From JACROF01 sp964533055 (GTDB lineage: Bacteria > Patescibacteriota > Microgenomatia > Levybacterales > UBA12049): a stretch of 56,089 nt of DNA. The notes beneath the pieces were generated by a model that was given only the letters and a program-made list of their open reading frames with translations, ran no database searches and was not told the DNA's origin. The stretch is taken from the NCBI GenBank assembly GCA_964533055.1, contig CAZHKZ010000004.1, forward strand, positions 1 to 56,089, given 5' to 3'. The position numbers and the translations under genes are program-made. Shown here piece by piece: positions 25,653 to 33,502 of this stretch (positions are counted from its first letter, which is position 1; each line of letters starts with the position of its first letter).

Positions 25653-25681
25653 TTGATCGTGCTGGCCTTATCTGGTATACT
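25653..25681 (+). promoter_or_regulatory. promoter of nusA
   Basis: TTGATC (25653-25658), 17-bp spacer and TATACT (25676-25681) preceded by TGG, an extended -10. The nusA ATG is 9 nt later, so the leader is at most 2-3 nt. Confidence 0.65.
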
Positions 25682-25690
25682 AGACGTACT

Positions 25691-27042
25691 ATGCCAGCAG
25701 TACAAAGAAGTGAATTTGCTCTTGCCCTCAATCAAGTCGCGACAGAACGCGGCGTTGATATCAGTGTGGTCTTGGATACAGTTAAGAATGCTATTCTTGC
25801 AGCGTATCGAAAAGATCATCCTGGTATCGAAGTCGAAGAGTTCGCAGCTGACCTCAATCCTAATACGGGTGAGGCAAGTATTCTCCACAATGGAAAAGAT
25901 GTTACACCTCCTGGATTTGGTCGTATTGCAGCTCAGACAGCAAAGCAAGTGATCTTACAGAAGATCCGTGAAAAAGAAAAAGAAGCAATCATCTCTGATT
26001 ACAAGATCAAGATGGGTCAGATCATCAATGGAACTGTTCTTCGATTTGCAGGCCCCAATATCATCGTTGATATTGGAAAGACAGAGGCTCTCATGCCTAT
26101 TTCAGAGCAGATCCAGAATGAAAAGTATTATCAGAATCAGCGACTTGTTGTCTTCCTTAAAGAAATAAAAGAAGGAATTAAGGGTGAGGAAGTAATCGTG
26201 TCACGTAGTGATAATGGTCTCCTTGAGGGTCTTTTTAAACGAGAAGTTCCAGAAGTAGCCTCAGGCAGTGTTGAGATTAAAGAGATCGTTCGCGAGCCCG
26301 GCAATAGAGCAAAGGTGGCAGTTGCTTCAACTCAGAGTGGCATTGATCCTGTTGGAAGTTGCGTAGGACAAAAAGGTGTTCGTGTTCAAGCTATCATTCA
26401 AGAGTTTAATGGTATGGAGAAGATCGATATTATCCAATGGCAAAATGACATAACGGCTTTCATTGCAGCTTCACTTTCTCCAGCAAAGAATGTTCGAGTA
26501 GAACTCCATGAGGAAGAGAAGATGGCGAAGATTTTTGTTCCTCAAGAAGAGCTTTCACTTACTATTGGTAAGGATGGTCAGAACGTGCGATTAGCATCGA
26601 AATTGACAGGGTATCGCATTGAGATTGAAGGTAGCGGTCCTGTCGCTGAGGAGACTTCAGGAGATGTTAAATCTGAGCCTGAGATCGAAGAAAAGAAGGC
26701 TGAAGAGGCTGTTGTCGAGGCCGCGCCTGAAGTAGAGGAAGTTGTGCAAGTAGCAGAAGTTGAGGAACAGCCAGAAGCTGTATCTGAGACTGCTGAGACT
26801 GCTGAGACTGCTGAGACTGCTGAGACTGCTGAGACTGCNNNNNNNNNNNNNNNNNNNNNNNNNNNNNNNNNNNNNNNNNNNNNNNNNNNNNNNNNNNNNN
26901 NNNNNNNNNNNNNNNNNNNNNNNNNNNNNNNNNNNNNNCTGAGACTGCTGAGACTGCTGAGACTGCTGAGACTGCTGAGACTGCTGAGACTGCACCTGAA
27001 GTTGCTGTTGAAAATGACGAGTCCGACGATACCAAAGCTTAA
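25691..27042 (+). CDS. nusA: transcription factor NusA with C-terminal Glu-Thr-Ala repeat tail (interrupted by assembly gap)
   Basis: The true start is ATG 25691 (MPAVQRSEFALALNQVA), just after the promoter. NusA binds RNA polymerase and nascent RNA and modulates pausing, termination and antitermination. The N-terminal domain is followed by S1 (MGQIINGTVLRFAGPNIIVDIG), KH1 (GSCVGQKGVRVQAI) and KH2 (LTIGKDGQNVRLASKLTGY). A long acidic tail ends in repeated Glu-Thr-Ala encoded by a 9-bp repeat. A 100-N gap lies in this repeat; because its length is arbitrary, the frames on each side do not match. Read in the repeat frame, the protein ends APEVAVENDESDDTKA at the TAA 27040-27042. Confidence 0.92.
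26786..26994 (+). repeat. 9-bp tandem repeat GAGACTGCT in nusA
   Basis: Five full units and eight bases of a sixth are visible before the gap (26786-26838), and six units after it (26941-26994, the last ending GCA). Each unit encodes Glu-Thr-Ala. The copies are identical at the DNA level, which points to recent expansion. True copy number is unknown because of the gap. Confidence 0.9.
26839..26938. other. assembly gap of 100 N
   Basis: Exactly 100 Ns inside the 9-bp repeat, the usual arbitrary scaffold-gap size. The flanks end in GC and begin with CT of the same unit, so a consistent array needs 9n+2 missing bases (for example 92 or 101). The assembler probably failed on the repeat. Confidence 0.95.
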
Positions 27043-27074
27043 TCGACTCATATGTTAGTTAGATTTAATTCATT

Positions 27075-28514
27075 ATGGCTGAAACAAACACAATACTTTA
27101 TCCACCTGTCGTAGCTGTCCTAGGTCACGTCGACCACGGCAAAACCTCACTTCTTGATTCAATTCGTGAAACTTCCATTGTCGATCGCGAGCATGGAGGC
27201 ATTACTCAAAAAATTGGCGCATCTTCTATTGAAGTTCTTCATGATGGTAAAAAGCGTAAGATCACGTTTATTGATACTCCTGGACATGAAGCATTCTCAA
27301 AAATGAGAGGTCGAGGAGCGCAGGCTGCTGACATCGGACTTCTGGTAGTATCATCGACGGATGGTGTAATGCCACAGACAAGAGAGAGTATTAATGTGCT
27401 CAAAGAGTCTGGAGTACCTTTAATCGTCGTTCTTACAAAGTCAGACCTTCAGACCAAGAATCCAGAGAAGGTAAAGGGTCAGATTGTTCGTGAAGGACTT
27501 ATGGTTGAGGGTATGGGTGGAGATATCCCTGTTATTGAAGTCTCTTCAAAGACGAAAGAGAATATTAAAGAGCTTTTGGATCTGATTCTCCTCGTGCAGG
27601 AACTCCATGCGACTGATAAGCCAAGCGCAACTTCAGACCAGCCACTTTCAGCTATCGTGATTGAGTCCAAGCTTGATCAAAAGATGGGTCCTCGTGCGAC
27701 AGTCATCATAAAAAGTGGAACAGTAACACCTCGAGATGAACTTTTTAGTACAGGTGGCAAATTCAAAGTACGCAACCTCTTAGATGATGCTGGCAGAATG
27801 GTGACCTCTGCTACTGTTGGAGATGCAGTTGAGATCCTAGGATTTTTACAAGTTCCAGAAGTTGGAAGCATTATTAGTAATGTTGAAGCTGCAAAAGTGG
27901 AAGTTCAAGCTGCTGGAGCTGTAAAAGCCTATCAGCCAAATGCTAACAAAGAAGAGCTAGCCCTCATACTTCTGGCTGACACTCAAGGCTCGCTTGAAGC
28001 AATAACTGCAGCAATTTCTGATAAAGCAAAGATTATCACTCAGAAGACAGGCGAAATGACTGAGGCTGATATTTTGCTTGCAAAATCAACTGGAGCCTTC
28101 GTGATTGGGTTTAACTCAAAAATCAGACCTGAAGTTGCAACTCTTGCTCGAACGGAAAAGGTTCTTACAAAAAATTACACAATTATCTACGAGTTATTAA
28201 GCGAGATTGCCGATGCAATTGAGGGTAAAGAGCTTTCCATGATGGAGCAGGTCTACGGTCAGGCAAAGGTATTAGCTAAGTTTCCGTTTGAGAAGACGTT
28301 TGCGCTTGGTGTGGGGATCATGGATGGACGCCTTGCAAAGGGAGATCGAGCTCGAATTATGCGTGGAGATGTTGTTATTGGCGAGACCCAGATTATCTCA
28401 CTACGAGTTGGAAAGAACCCACTTTCGAAGGTAGAAAAAGGAAATGAAGCAGGCATAATTATCTCCCCATTACTTGACTTCCAGGTTGGAGATGTGATAA
28501 TATCCCATGAATAA
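27075..28514 (+). CDS. infB: translation initiation factor IF-2 (short form)
   Basis: The protein has 479 aa. IF-2 delivers initiator fMet-tRNA to the ribosome with GTP hydrolysis. It begins directly with the G domain: GHVDHGKTSLLDSI (P-loop), GGITQKIGAS (switch I), DTPGHEAF (G3) and LTKSD in place of NKxD (G4). Domain II and III follow, then the fMet-tRNA-binding C2 domain (VGIMDGRLAKGDRARIMRGD). The N-terminal IF2N domains and the long linker of larger IF-2 proteins are missing. It is in the nusA operon, 32 bp downstream. Asn-to-Thr in G4 is tolerated in other GTPases (for example Rac, TKLD). Confidence 0.96.
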   Translation: MAETNTILYPPVVAVLGHVDHGKTSLLDSIRETSIVDREHGGITQKIGASSIEVLHDGKKRKITFIDTPGHEAFSKMRGRGAQAADIGLLVVSSTDGVMPQTRESINVLKESGVPLIVVLTKSDLQTKNPEKVKGQIVREGLMVEGMGGDIPVIEVSSKTKENIKELLDLILLVQELHATDKPSATSDQPLSAIVIESKLDQKMGPRATVIIKSGTVTPRDELFSTGGKFKVRNLLDDAGRMVTSATVGDAVEILGFLQVPEVGSIISNVEAAKVEVQAAGAVKAYQPNANKEELALILLADTQGSLEAITAAISDKAKIITQKTGEMTEADILLAKSTGAFVIGFNSKIRPEVATLARTEKVLTKNYTIIYELLSEIADAIEGKELSMMEQVYGQAKVLAKFPFEKTFALGVGIMDGRLAKGDRARIMRGDVVIGETQIISLRVGKNPLSKVEKGNEAGIIISPLLDFQVGDVIISHE

Positions 28515-28525
28515 TATAGGATACT

Positions 28526-29626
28526 ATGGATACAAATGCATTATCACAAATTCGCGATCTTATCGCACGAAGTAATCGTGTAGCTATCGTTGTTTCTGCA
28601 AATCCCTCAGTTGATCAAATGGCCGGTGCGCTTGCAATCTCTCTAAGCATGAATGCTCAGGGAAAAAAGACATACGTTATTTCTCCAACCGCAGCTCTTG
28701 TTGAGCACTCTTCGCTCGTTGGTATTGACCGTGTAAAAGGTGCAGATGAGGGTGGAAATGGCGATCTCGTTGTTTCATTTCCGTATAGAGAGGGAGAAAT
28801 TGATAAGGTTTCATACACAATTGAAGGCGATGCACTTAATATCGTTGTTAAGGCTGGTGAGAAGGGTCTTACGTTCCAGGAAAGCGATGTTCAGTTCAAA
28901 CGTGGAGCAGATAAGCCCGATATGATCATTTCAGTTGGAGTTAGTTCACTTTCACAATTATCATCAATGTTCTCTGAGGAAATTCTTAACAATGCAACGC
29001 TATTAAATATTGATAATGTCAGTACAAATGAGGGATATGGCAATGTCGTTCTTGTTTCTGCAAAGTTCTCATCTATTTCAGAGCAGGTAGCTGACCTCCT
29101 TCTTAATCTCGAAATGGAGCTAGACGTTGATGTCTCACAGAATCTTATGATCGGGCTGACTGATGCTACAAATAATTTCCAAGATCCAAAAACAAGTTAT
29201 CTTGCTTTTGAGATTGCATCTATTCTCATTAAGAGAGGCGCAGTCCGAAAAAATACTTCAGTTCGACCACAGCAAGCTCAGCCTAGAGCTGATCGGGTTG
29301 AGGATGTAAATAGAGGGCAGCAAAGACCAAATCAGTCTTCTCAAATCAGAACAGGATCAAATCAAGTAAGACAGGATCAGTCAAATCGCTCAAATCAAAA
29401 CCAGAATCAACAGTCTCGCAATGATGACAAAAGAGAGAATGTTCGAGAAGCACTTAGACAGCATGTTAATAGAAATAACGGACAGCAACAGCAACAAAAT
29501 GTTCAACCATCTATCGACACAGCACAAGCGCCAGCGACCGATATCGCACCAGATAACAATCAGCCAAAGCCGCCATCTGACTGGCTAACACCTAAGGTTT
29601 ACAAAGGTTCTACCTCTGTTTCATAA
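28526..29626 (+). CDS. DHH/NrnA-like protein with degenerate active site and Gln/Asn/Arg-rich tail
   Basis: This 366-aa protein sits where nusA-infB operons often carry the NrnA-type DHH phosphoesterase gene. The fold pattern remains, with RVAIVVSANPSVDQMAGALA in place of the usual PDxDxxGS motif, and TLLNIDNVSTNEGYGN in place of IDHHxxN. The catalytic Asp and His residues, including the DHH triad, are therefore lost, while GLTDATNNF resembles the late TDTGxF motif. Residues about 245-366 are disordered and full of Gln, Asn and Arg, with polyglutamine near the end. The enzyme is probably inactive on oligoribonucleotides; RNA binding or scaffolding is inference. rbfA and truB, often nearby, are absent. 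Confidence 0.75.
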   Translation: MDTNALSQIRDLIARSNRVAIVVSANPSVDQMAGALAISLSMNAQGKKTYVISPTAALVEHSSLVGIDRVKGADEGGNGDLVVSFPYREGEIDKVSYTIEGDALNIVVKAGEKGLTFQESDVQFKRGADKPDMIISVGVSSLSQLSSMFSEEILNNATLLNIDNVSTNEGYGNVVLVSAKFSSISEQVADLLLNLEMELDVDVSQNLMIGLTDATNNFQDPKTSYLAFEIASILIKRGAVRKNTSVRPQQAQPRADRVEDVNRGQQRPNQSSQIRTGSNQVRQDQSNRSNQNQNQQSRNDDKRENVREALRQHVNRNNGQQQQQNVQPSIDTAQAPATDIAPDNNQPKPPSDWLTPKVYKGSTSVS

Positions 29627-29633
29627 AGGTCTG

Positions 29634-29662
29634 TTGCGGTTTGGATCGTGAATTGATATAAT
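29634..29662 (+). promoter_or_regulatory. promoter of rpsO-pnp
   Basis: TTGCGG (29634-29639), 17-bp spacer and a perfect TATAAT (29657-29662) preceded by TGA, an extended -10. The rpsO ATG is 10 nt beyond, so the leader is about 3-4 nt. Confidence 0.7.
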
Positions 29663-29672
29663 ATACATCGTT

Positions 29673-29942
29673 ATGCCGCTTTCAACGACACAAAAACAAG
29701 ATATAATTAAATCATTCCAGACAGTGGATGGTGATACTGGTAGTCCAGAGGTGCAGATCGCACTCCTCACTCACCGTATCACAAGGCTTGCTGATCACCT
29801 TAAGGATCATGCACATGATACTCATAGTAGGCGCGGACTCTTGTCCATGATCGCTAAAAGAAGAAGACTTCTCAATTTTTTGGTTAAGGTCGATAAGACC
29901 CGTTCCTCAGATATTAAGAAGAAGATAGGATTGAAAGACTAA
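29673..29942 (+). CDS. rpsO: 30S ribosomal protein S15
   Basis: This 89-aa protein is the standard length. S15 binds the central domain of 16S rRNA early in 30S assembly. Diagnostic segments are TGSPEVQIALLTHRITRLADHLKDHAHDTHSRRGLLSMIAKRRRLLNFL. In enteric bacteria S15 represses its own mRNA through a structured leader. Here the predicted leader is nearly absent, so that control cannot work the same way. pnp follows 4 bp after the stop. Confidence 0.98.
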   Translation: MPLSTTQKQDIIKSFQTVDGDTGSPEVQIALLTHRITRLADHLKDHAHDTHSRRGLLSMIAKRRRLLNFLVKVDKTRSSDIKKKIGLKD

Positions 29943-29946
29943 ATAA

Positions 29947-32343
29947 ATGCAAAAGACCTCACAGGTGATTGAATTCGCCGGAAAAGAAATCAAATTCGAT
30001 ATCGGAACTTTAGCTCCACAAGCAACATCAAGCGTGTTAGCACGCTTAGGTGAGACTGTTGTGCTTGTAACTGTTGTTGCAGGAAATGCTCGTGACGATA
30101 TTGATTATTTCCCACTCAGTGTTGAATACGCAGAAAAACTTTACGCTGGTGGTCGCATCAAGGGTAGTAGATGGGTTAAGCGAGAAGGACGACCAACTGA
30201 CGAAGCAGTTCTTATTGGTAGACTTATTGACCGCTCTATCAGACCCCTTTTCCCCAAGGAATACAAGAATGAAGTACAGGTAGTTGTAACACTCCTTTCA
30301 GCAGATGGAGAGCACAAGCCAGACATTTTAGCGCTTAATGCAGTTTCCCTTGCACTTGCTATCTCGCCAATCCCATGGAAAGGTCCAATTGGAGCTATTC
30401 GTATGGGTCTTAATGAGGCTGGCGAATACATCTTCAATCCAGTAGGAACTGAGATGAAGGTTTCAAAGCTCGATATCGTTGCAAGTCAGAGTAAAGACTT
30501 AACAGTTATGATTGAAGCTGGAGCATTAGAAGTTCCTGAGAATGTTGTTCACAATTCGATAGTAGAGGCTCATAAAGAAACACAGAAGATGGTTGCCTTT
30601 ATTGAAAAAGTATCTTCAGAGATTGGTCAAACAAAAGTTGAAGTTGCAAAAGATCCATTGGTTGCAGATGCAATTGCATTTGTTGAGAAGTCATACAGTG
30701 CTGAGGTTGAGGCATTGATCGAAGCAAGTGCTAATAAAGAAGGCGGAGGATCTGAGACAGTTGAATTATTGTCTAAAATTGTTGAAGCTGCAAAAGCTGC
30801 AGATTCTGAAACATCTCTTGATAAGAAGGTTCTTGGAAAAGCACTTGAAGCTGTCATGTTTAAGATCATTAGATCAAATCTTATCGAGAAAAAAGTGAGA
30901 GCTGATGGAAGAAAGATTGATCAGATTCGAGATATTTCTATGGAGCTTGGACTTTTACCAAGAACTCATGGATCAGCAGTATTTAATAGAGGTCTTACGC
31001 AGGCACTCTCGATCGTAACACTCGGATCCCCTCGCATGGAACAATTGCTTGAATCTGCAGAAGGCGAAGAGTCAAAGAGATATATTCATCACTATTCAGG
31101 ACCACCATACTCATTTGGACAGGCTGGAAGATTTGGATCAGTTTCTCGAAGAGAGACAGGTCATGGAGCATTGGCTGAAAGAGCTCTTGAGGCTGTTATC
31201 CCAACAAAGGCTGCATTCCCATACACTATCCGAGTTGTCTCTGAGGTTCTTTCTCAGAATGGATCAAGTTCAATGGCTTCTACTTGCGGATCAACGCTTG
31301 CGCTTATGGATGCTGGAGTACCAATCACAAAGCCAGTAGCTGGAATTTCAGTCGGAATGATGTCAAATGAGAAAGACTATGTTCTCATTACAGATATTAT
31401 CGGAATCGAAGACTTCTCTGGAGACATGGACTTTAAAGTAGCAGGAACAGATACAGGTATCACAGCTATTCAGTTAGACGTTAAGGTTCCAGGCCTTACC
31501 GATAAGCAAGTTGGAGAGATCTTGGAGAGAGCTCAGTCAGCAAGAATGATTATTCTTGAAAAAATGAGTAATGCGATCGCAGCGCCTCGTGGAGAGCTAT
31601 CAAAGTATGCTCCAAAGATTGAAGTTGTTACTATTCCAGTCGAGAAGATCGGTGAACTTATTGGTCCAGGTGGAAAGACTATCAAAAATATCATCGCAAC
31701 AACTGGAGCGACAGTTGATGTTGAGGATGATGGATCGGTTACAATCAGTGGAACTGATAGTGAGGCAGTTAACAAAGCAATTGAATGGGTAAAGGGATTG
31801 ACTCGCGAAGTCATGGTGGGAGAGATATTTGATGGTCCAGTTAAGAGAATCTTACCTTTTGGAGCATTCGTTGAGATTTTGCCTGGTAAAGAAGGCATGG
31901 TGCATGTTTCGAAGATGGGCGAAGGATTTGTGAATTCACCTGAGGATGTTGTATCCCTTGGCGAAGTGGTAAAGGTCCGAGTTCAGGAGATAGATGATCA
32001 GGGAAGAATTAATCTTACAATGAAGTTTGGCGAGAGTGGCGAGAGTACAGATTCTGGCGTAGGCCAACCTCCACGAGAGCCAAGAAGTGGCGGATATGAG
32101 AGAAGACCATCGTCAACGTCATCAAGACCACCGTTTGAGAGAAGAAGTTCTGCACCTAGACCTGCATACGGAGCTCAAGCATCTCGCCCAGCACCAGCGC
32201 CTTTCAGACGTGATTTTAACAGAGTTGAAGCTCCAGCATCTGATGCAGCTGAGACAAAGCATCCACTTTCTCGTCAATTTGAGAGAGAAAGAGTTGAGAA
32301 AAGACCAGCAGGATCAAGCCCTCGCAGAAGAACTCATTATTAG
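29947..32343 (+). CDS. pnp: polyribonucleotide nucleotidyltransferase (PNPase)
   Basis: The protein has 798 aa. PNPase is a trimeric phosphorolytic 3'-5' exoribonuclease. Two RNase PH domains flank a helical linker: YFPLSVEYAEKLYAGGRIKGSRWVKREGRP, then GRKIDQIRDISMELGLLPRTHGSAVFNRGLTQ. The catalytic second core has the SEVLSQNGSSSMASTCGSTLALMDAGVP segment. KH (VEKIGELIGPGGKTIKNII) and S1 (FDGPVKRILPFGAFVEILPGKEGMVHVSKM) domains follow. The last 100 residues or so are disordered and rich in Arg, Ser and Pro. It lies directly between rpsO and a Lon-like ATPase, with RNase J after that. Confidence 0.97.
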   Translation: MQKTSQVIEFAGKEIKFDIGTLAPQATSSVLARLGETVVLVTVVAGNARDDIDYFPLSVEYAEKLYAGGRIKGSRWVKREGRPTDEAVLIGRLIDRSIRPLFPKEYKNEVQVVVTLLSADGEHKPDILALNAVSLALAISPIPWKGPIGAIRMGLNEAGEYIFNPVGTEMKVSKLDIVASQSKDLTVMIEAGALEVPENVVHNSIVEAHKETQKMVAFIEKVSSEIGQTKVEVAKDPLVADAIAFVEKSYSAEVEALIEASANKEGGGSETVELLSKIVEAAKAADSETSLDKKVLGKALEAVMFKIIRSNLIEKKVRADGRKIDQIRDISMELGLLPRTHGSAVFNRGLTQALSIVTLGSPRMEQLLESAEGEESKRYIHHYSGPPYSFGQAGRFGSVSRRETGHGALAERALEAVIPTKAAFPYTIRVVSEVLSQNGSSSMASTCGSTLALMDAGVPITKPVAGISVGMMSNEKDYVLITDIIGIEDFSGDMDFKVAGTDTGITAIQLDVKVPGLTDKQVGEILERAQSARMIILEKMSNAIAAPRGELSKYAPKIEVVTIPVEKIGELIGPGGKTIKNIIATTGATVDVEDDGSVTISGTDSEAVNKAIEWVKGLTREVMVGEIFDGPVKRILPFGAFVEILPGKEGMVHVSKMGEGFVNSPEDVVSLGEVVKVRVQEIDDQGRINLTMKFGESGESTDSGVGQPPREPRSGGYERRPSSTSSRPPFERRSSAPRPAYGAQASRPAPAPFRRDFNRVEAPASDAAETKHPLSRQFERERVEKRPAGSSPRRRTHY

Positions 32344-32358
32344 GTAAGATAGTAGTAT

Positions 32359-33495
32359 ATGCCCGAACCGACTGCCCCAAGTGTCATTAGCGATCAAGTA
32401 ATTCAACCTCAAAGTGCGAGCTCTCAATCAGCCACACATGAATCAACCGATCAAATTCGAAGACTTGGAGAGAGAGTCGAGCAGGCAAAACTTCCAGATC
32501 AACTTAAGCTAAATATTCTTGAAAGAGTTTCAAGACTCGCACTTTTACGTTCAAGCTCAGGATTTATGAGCGCAAACTATATTCTTGAGTATGAGAATAC
32601 ATCATCATTTGTGAATTGGGTGGTAAGTCTCCCCTGGGAGACTCAAACCCAAGATACCCTAGACCTTCTTCACGCAAAAGAGTTGATGGATCAAAATCAC
32701 TATGGTCTTGATTCAATTAAGAATCGAATTTTAGACTATCTTGCGACTATTATCTTGAATTTAAAGGCAGGACGGAAGGATGTAGTCCAGCGAGCTCCAA
32801 TTCTTTGCCTAGTTGGATTGGCAGGAACTGGTAAGACGACGCTCGCCAAATCAGTAGCAGATGCTCTCAATAAGAAGTTCGAGCGTATTCCGTTTGGAGG
32901 CATGGCTGACTCTCGCTCATTGAGGGGTCAATCAAAAGCTCTACCAGATTCAGAGCCAGGGGCGGTCATTAAAAAGTTAGTTCATGCAGGATCTAAGAAT
33001 CCAGTAATTCTTTTAGACGAGTTAGATCGAGTTACAGAGAGTTATCGTGGTGATATCATGGGAGTCCTAGTAGAGCTTCTTGATCCTGAGCAGAATTATT
33101 CATTCCTGGATCATTACATTGATTTTCCATTTGATCTTTCAAATGTATTTTTTATCGCAACAGCAAATAATACGACTAATATTTCAACAGCGGTATTAGA
33201 TAGACTTGAGATCATTCAAATGCCATCATACTCAGATGATGAGAAGATCATCATTGCAAAGAATTATCTGTTCAAGAGAATTCGTGCGAACTCAGGGCTT
33301 ACAGAGCAGCAGATAGTCGTTGATGATATAGTTTGGCAATCTGTGATCAGACCTCTAGGGTTTGACTCTGGAATACGTTCATTAGAGCGAACAATTGAAG
33401 GAATGTGTCGAAAAGTAGCTCGACAAATCATTGAAGGGAAAGCTCAGTATGTGAGAATCGGTCCTGACAATGTAAAAGATTTTATAACTCTTTAA
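32359..33495 (+). CDS. Lon-type AAA+ ATPase lacking the protease domain
   Basis: The protein has 378 aa. It has a Ser/Gln-rich N-terminus (residues 1-30), a short helical part with VNWVVSLPWE (the Lon signature just before the ATPase), then HYGLDSIKNRILDYLA, Walker A GLAGTGKTTLAKS, the GGMADSRSLRGQ pore-loop region, Walker B VILLDELDRV and the sensor regions (FIATANN, RLEIIQMPSY, GIRSLERTIEGMCRKVARQI). It stops at the point where the Ser-Lys protease domain of LonA would begin, and the LAN substrate-recognition domain is also missing. It could act as an unfoldase or remodelling ATPase. It is co-oriented with pnp (15 bp upstream) and rnj (7 bp downstream). Confidence 0.88.
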   Translation: MPEPTAPSVISDQVIQPQSASSQSATHESTDQIRRLGERVEQAKLPDQLKLNILERVSRLALLRSSSGFMSANYILEYENTSSFVNWVVSLPWETQTQDTLDLLHAKELMDQNHYGLDSIKNRILDYLATIILNLKAGRKDVVQRAPILCLVGLAGTGKTTLAKSVADALNKKFERIPFGGMADSRSLRGQSKALPDSEPGAVIKKLVHAGSKNPVILLDELDRVTESYRGDIMGVLVELLDPEQNYSFLDHYIDFPFDLSNVFFIATANNTTNISTAVLDRLEIIQMPSYSDDEKIIIAKNYLFKRIRANSGLTEQQIVVDDIVWQSVIRPLGFDSGIRSLERTIEGMCRKVARQIIEGKAQYVRIGPDNVKDFITL

Positions 33496-33502
33496 AATAA
33501 GT

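Noticed and set aside
25571..25690. Forty extra N-terminal codons for nusA.
   Set aside because: This stretch contains the nusA -35 and extended -10, and the NusA family normally begins near MPAVQRSEF.
26667..27058. Several long frames across the 100-N gap with Leu-Arg-Leu, Ser-Leu or Ser-Gln repeats, and a nusA frame continuing to 27058.
   Set aside because: They are other readings of the same 9-bp repeat, held open by undetermined bases. The nusA frame on the right of the gap is the Glu-Thr-Ala frame ending at 27042.
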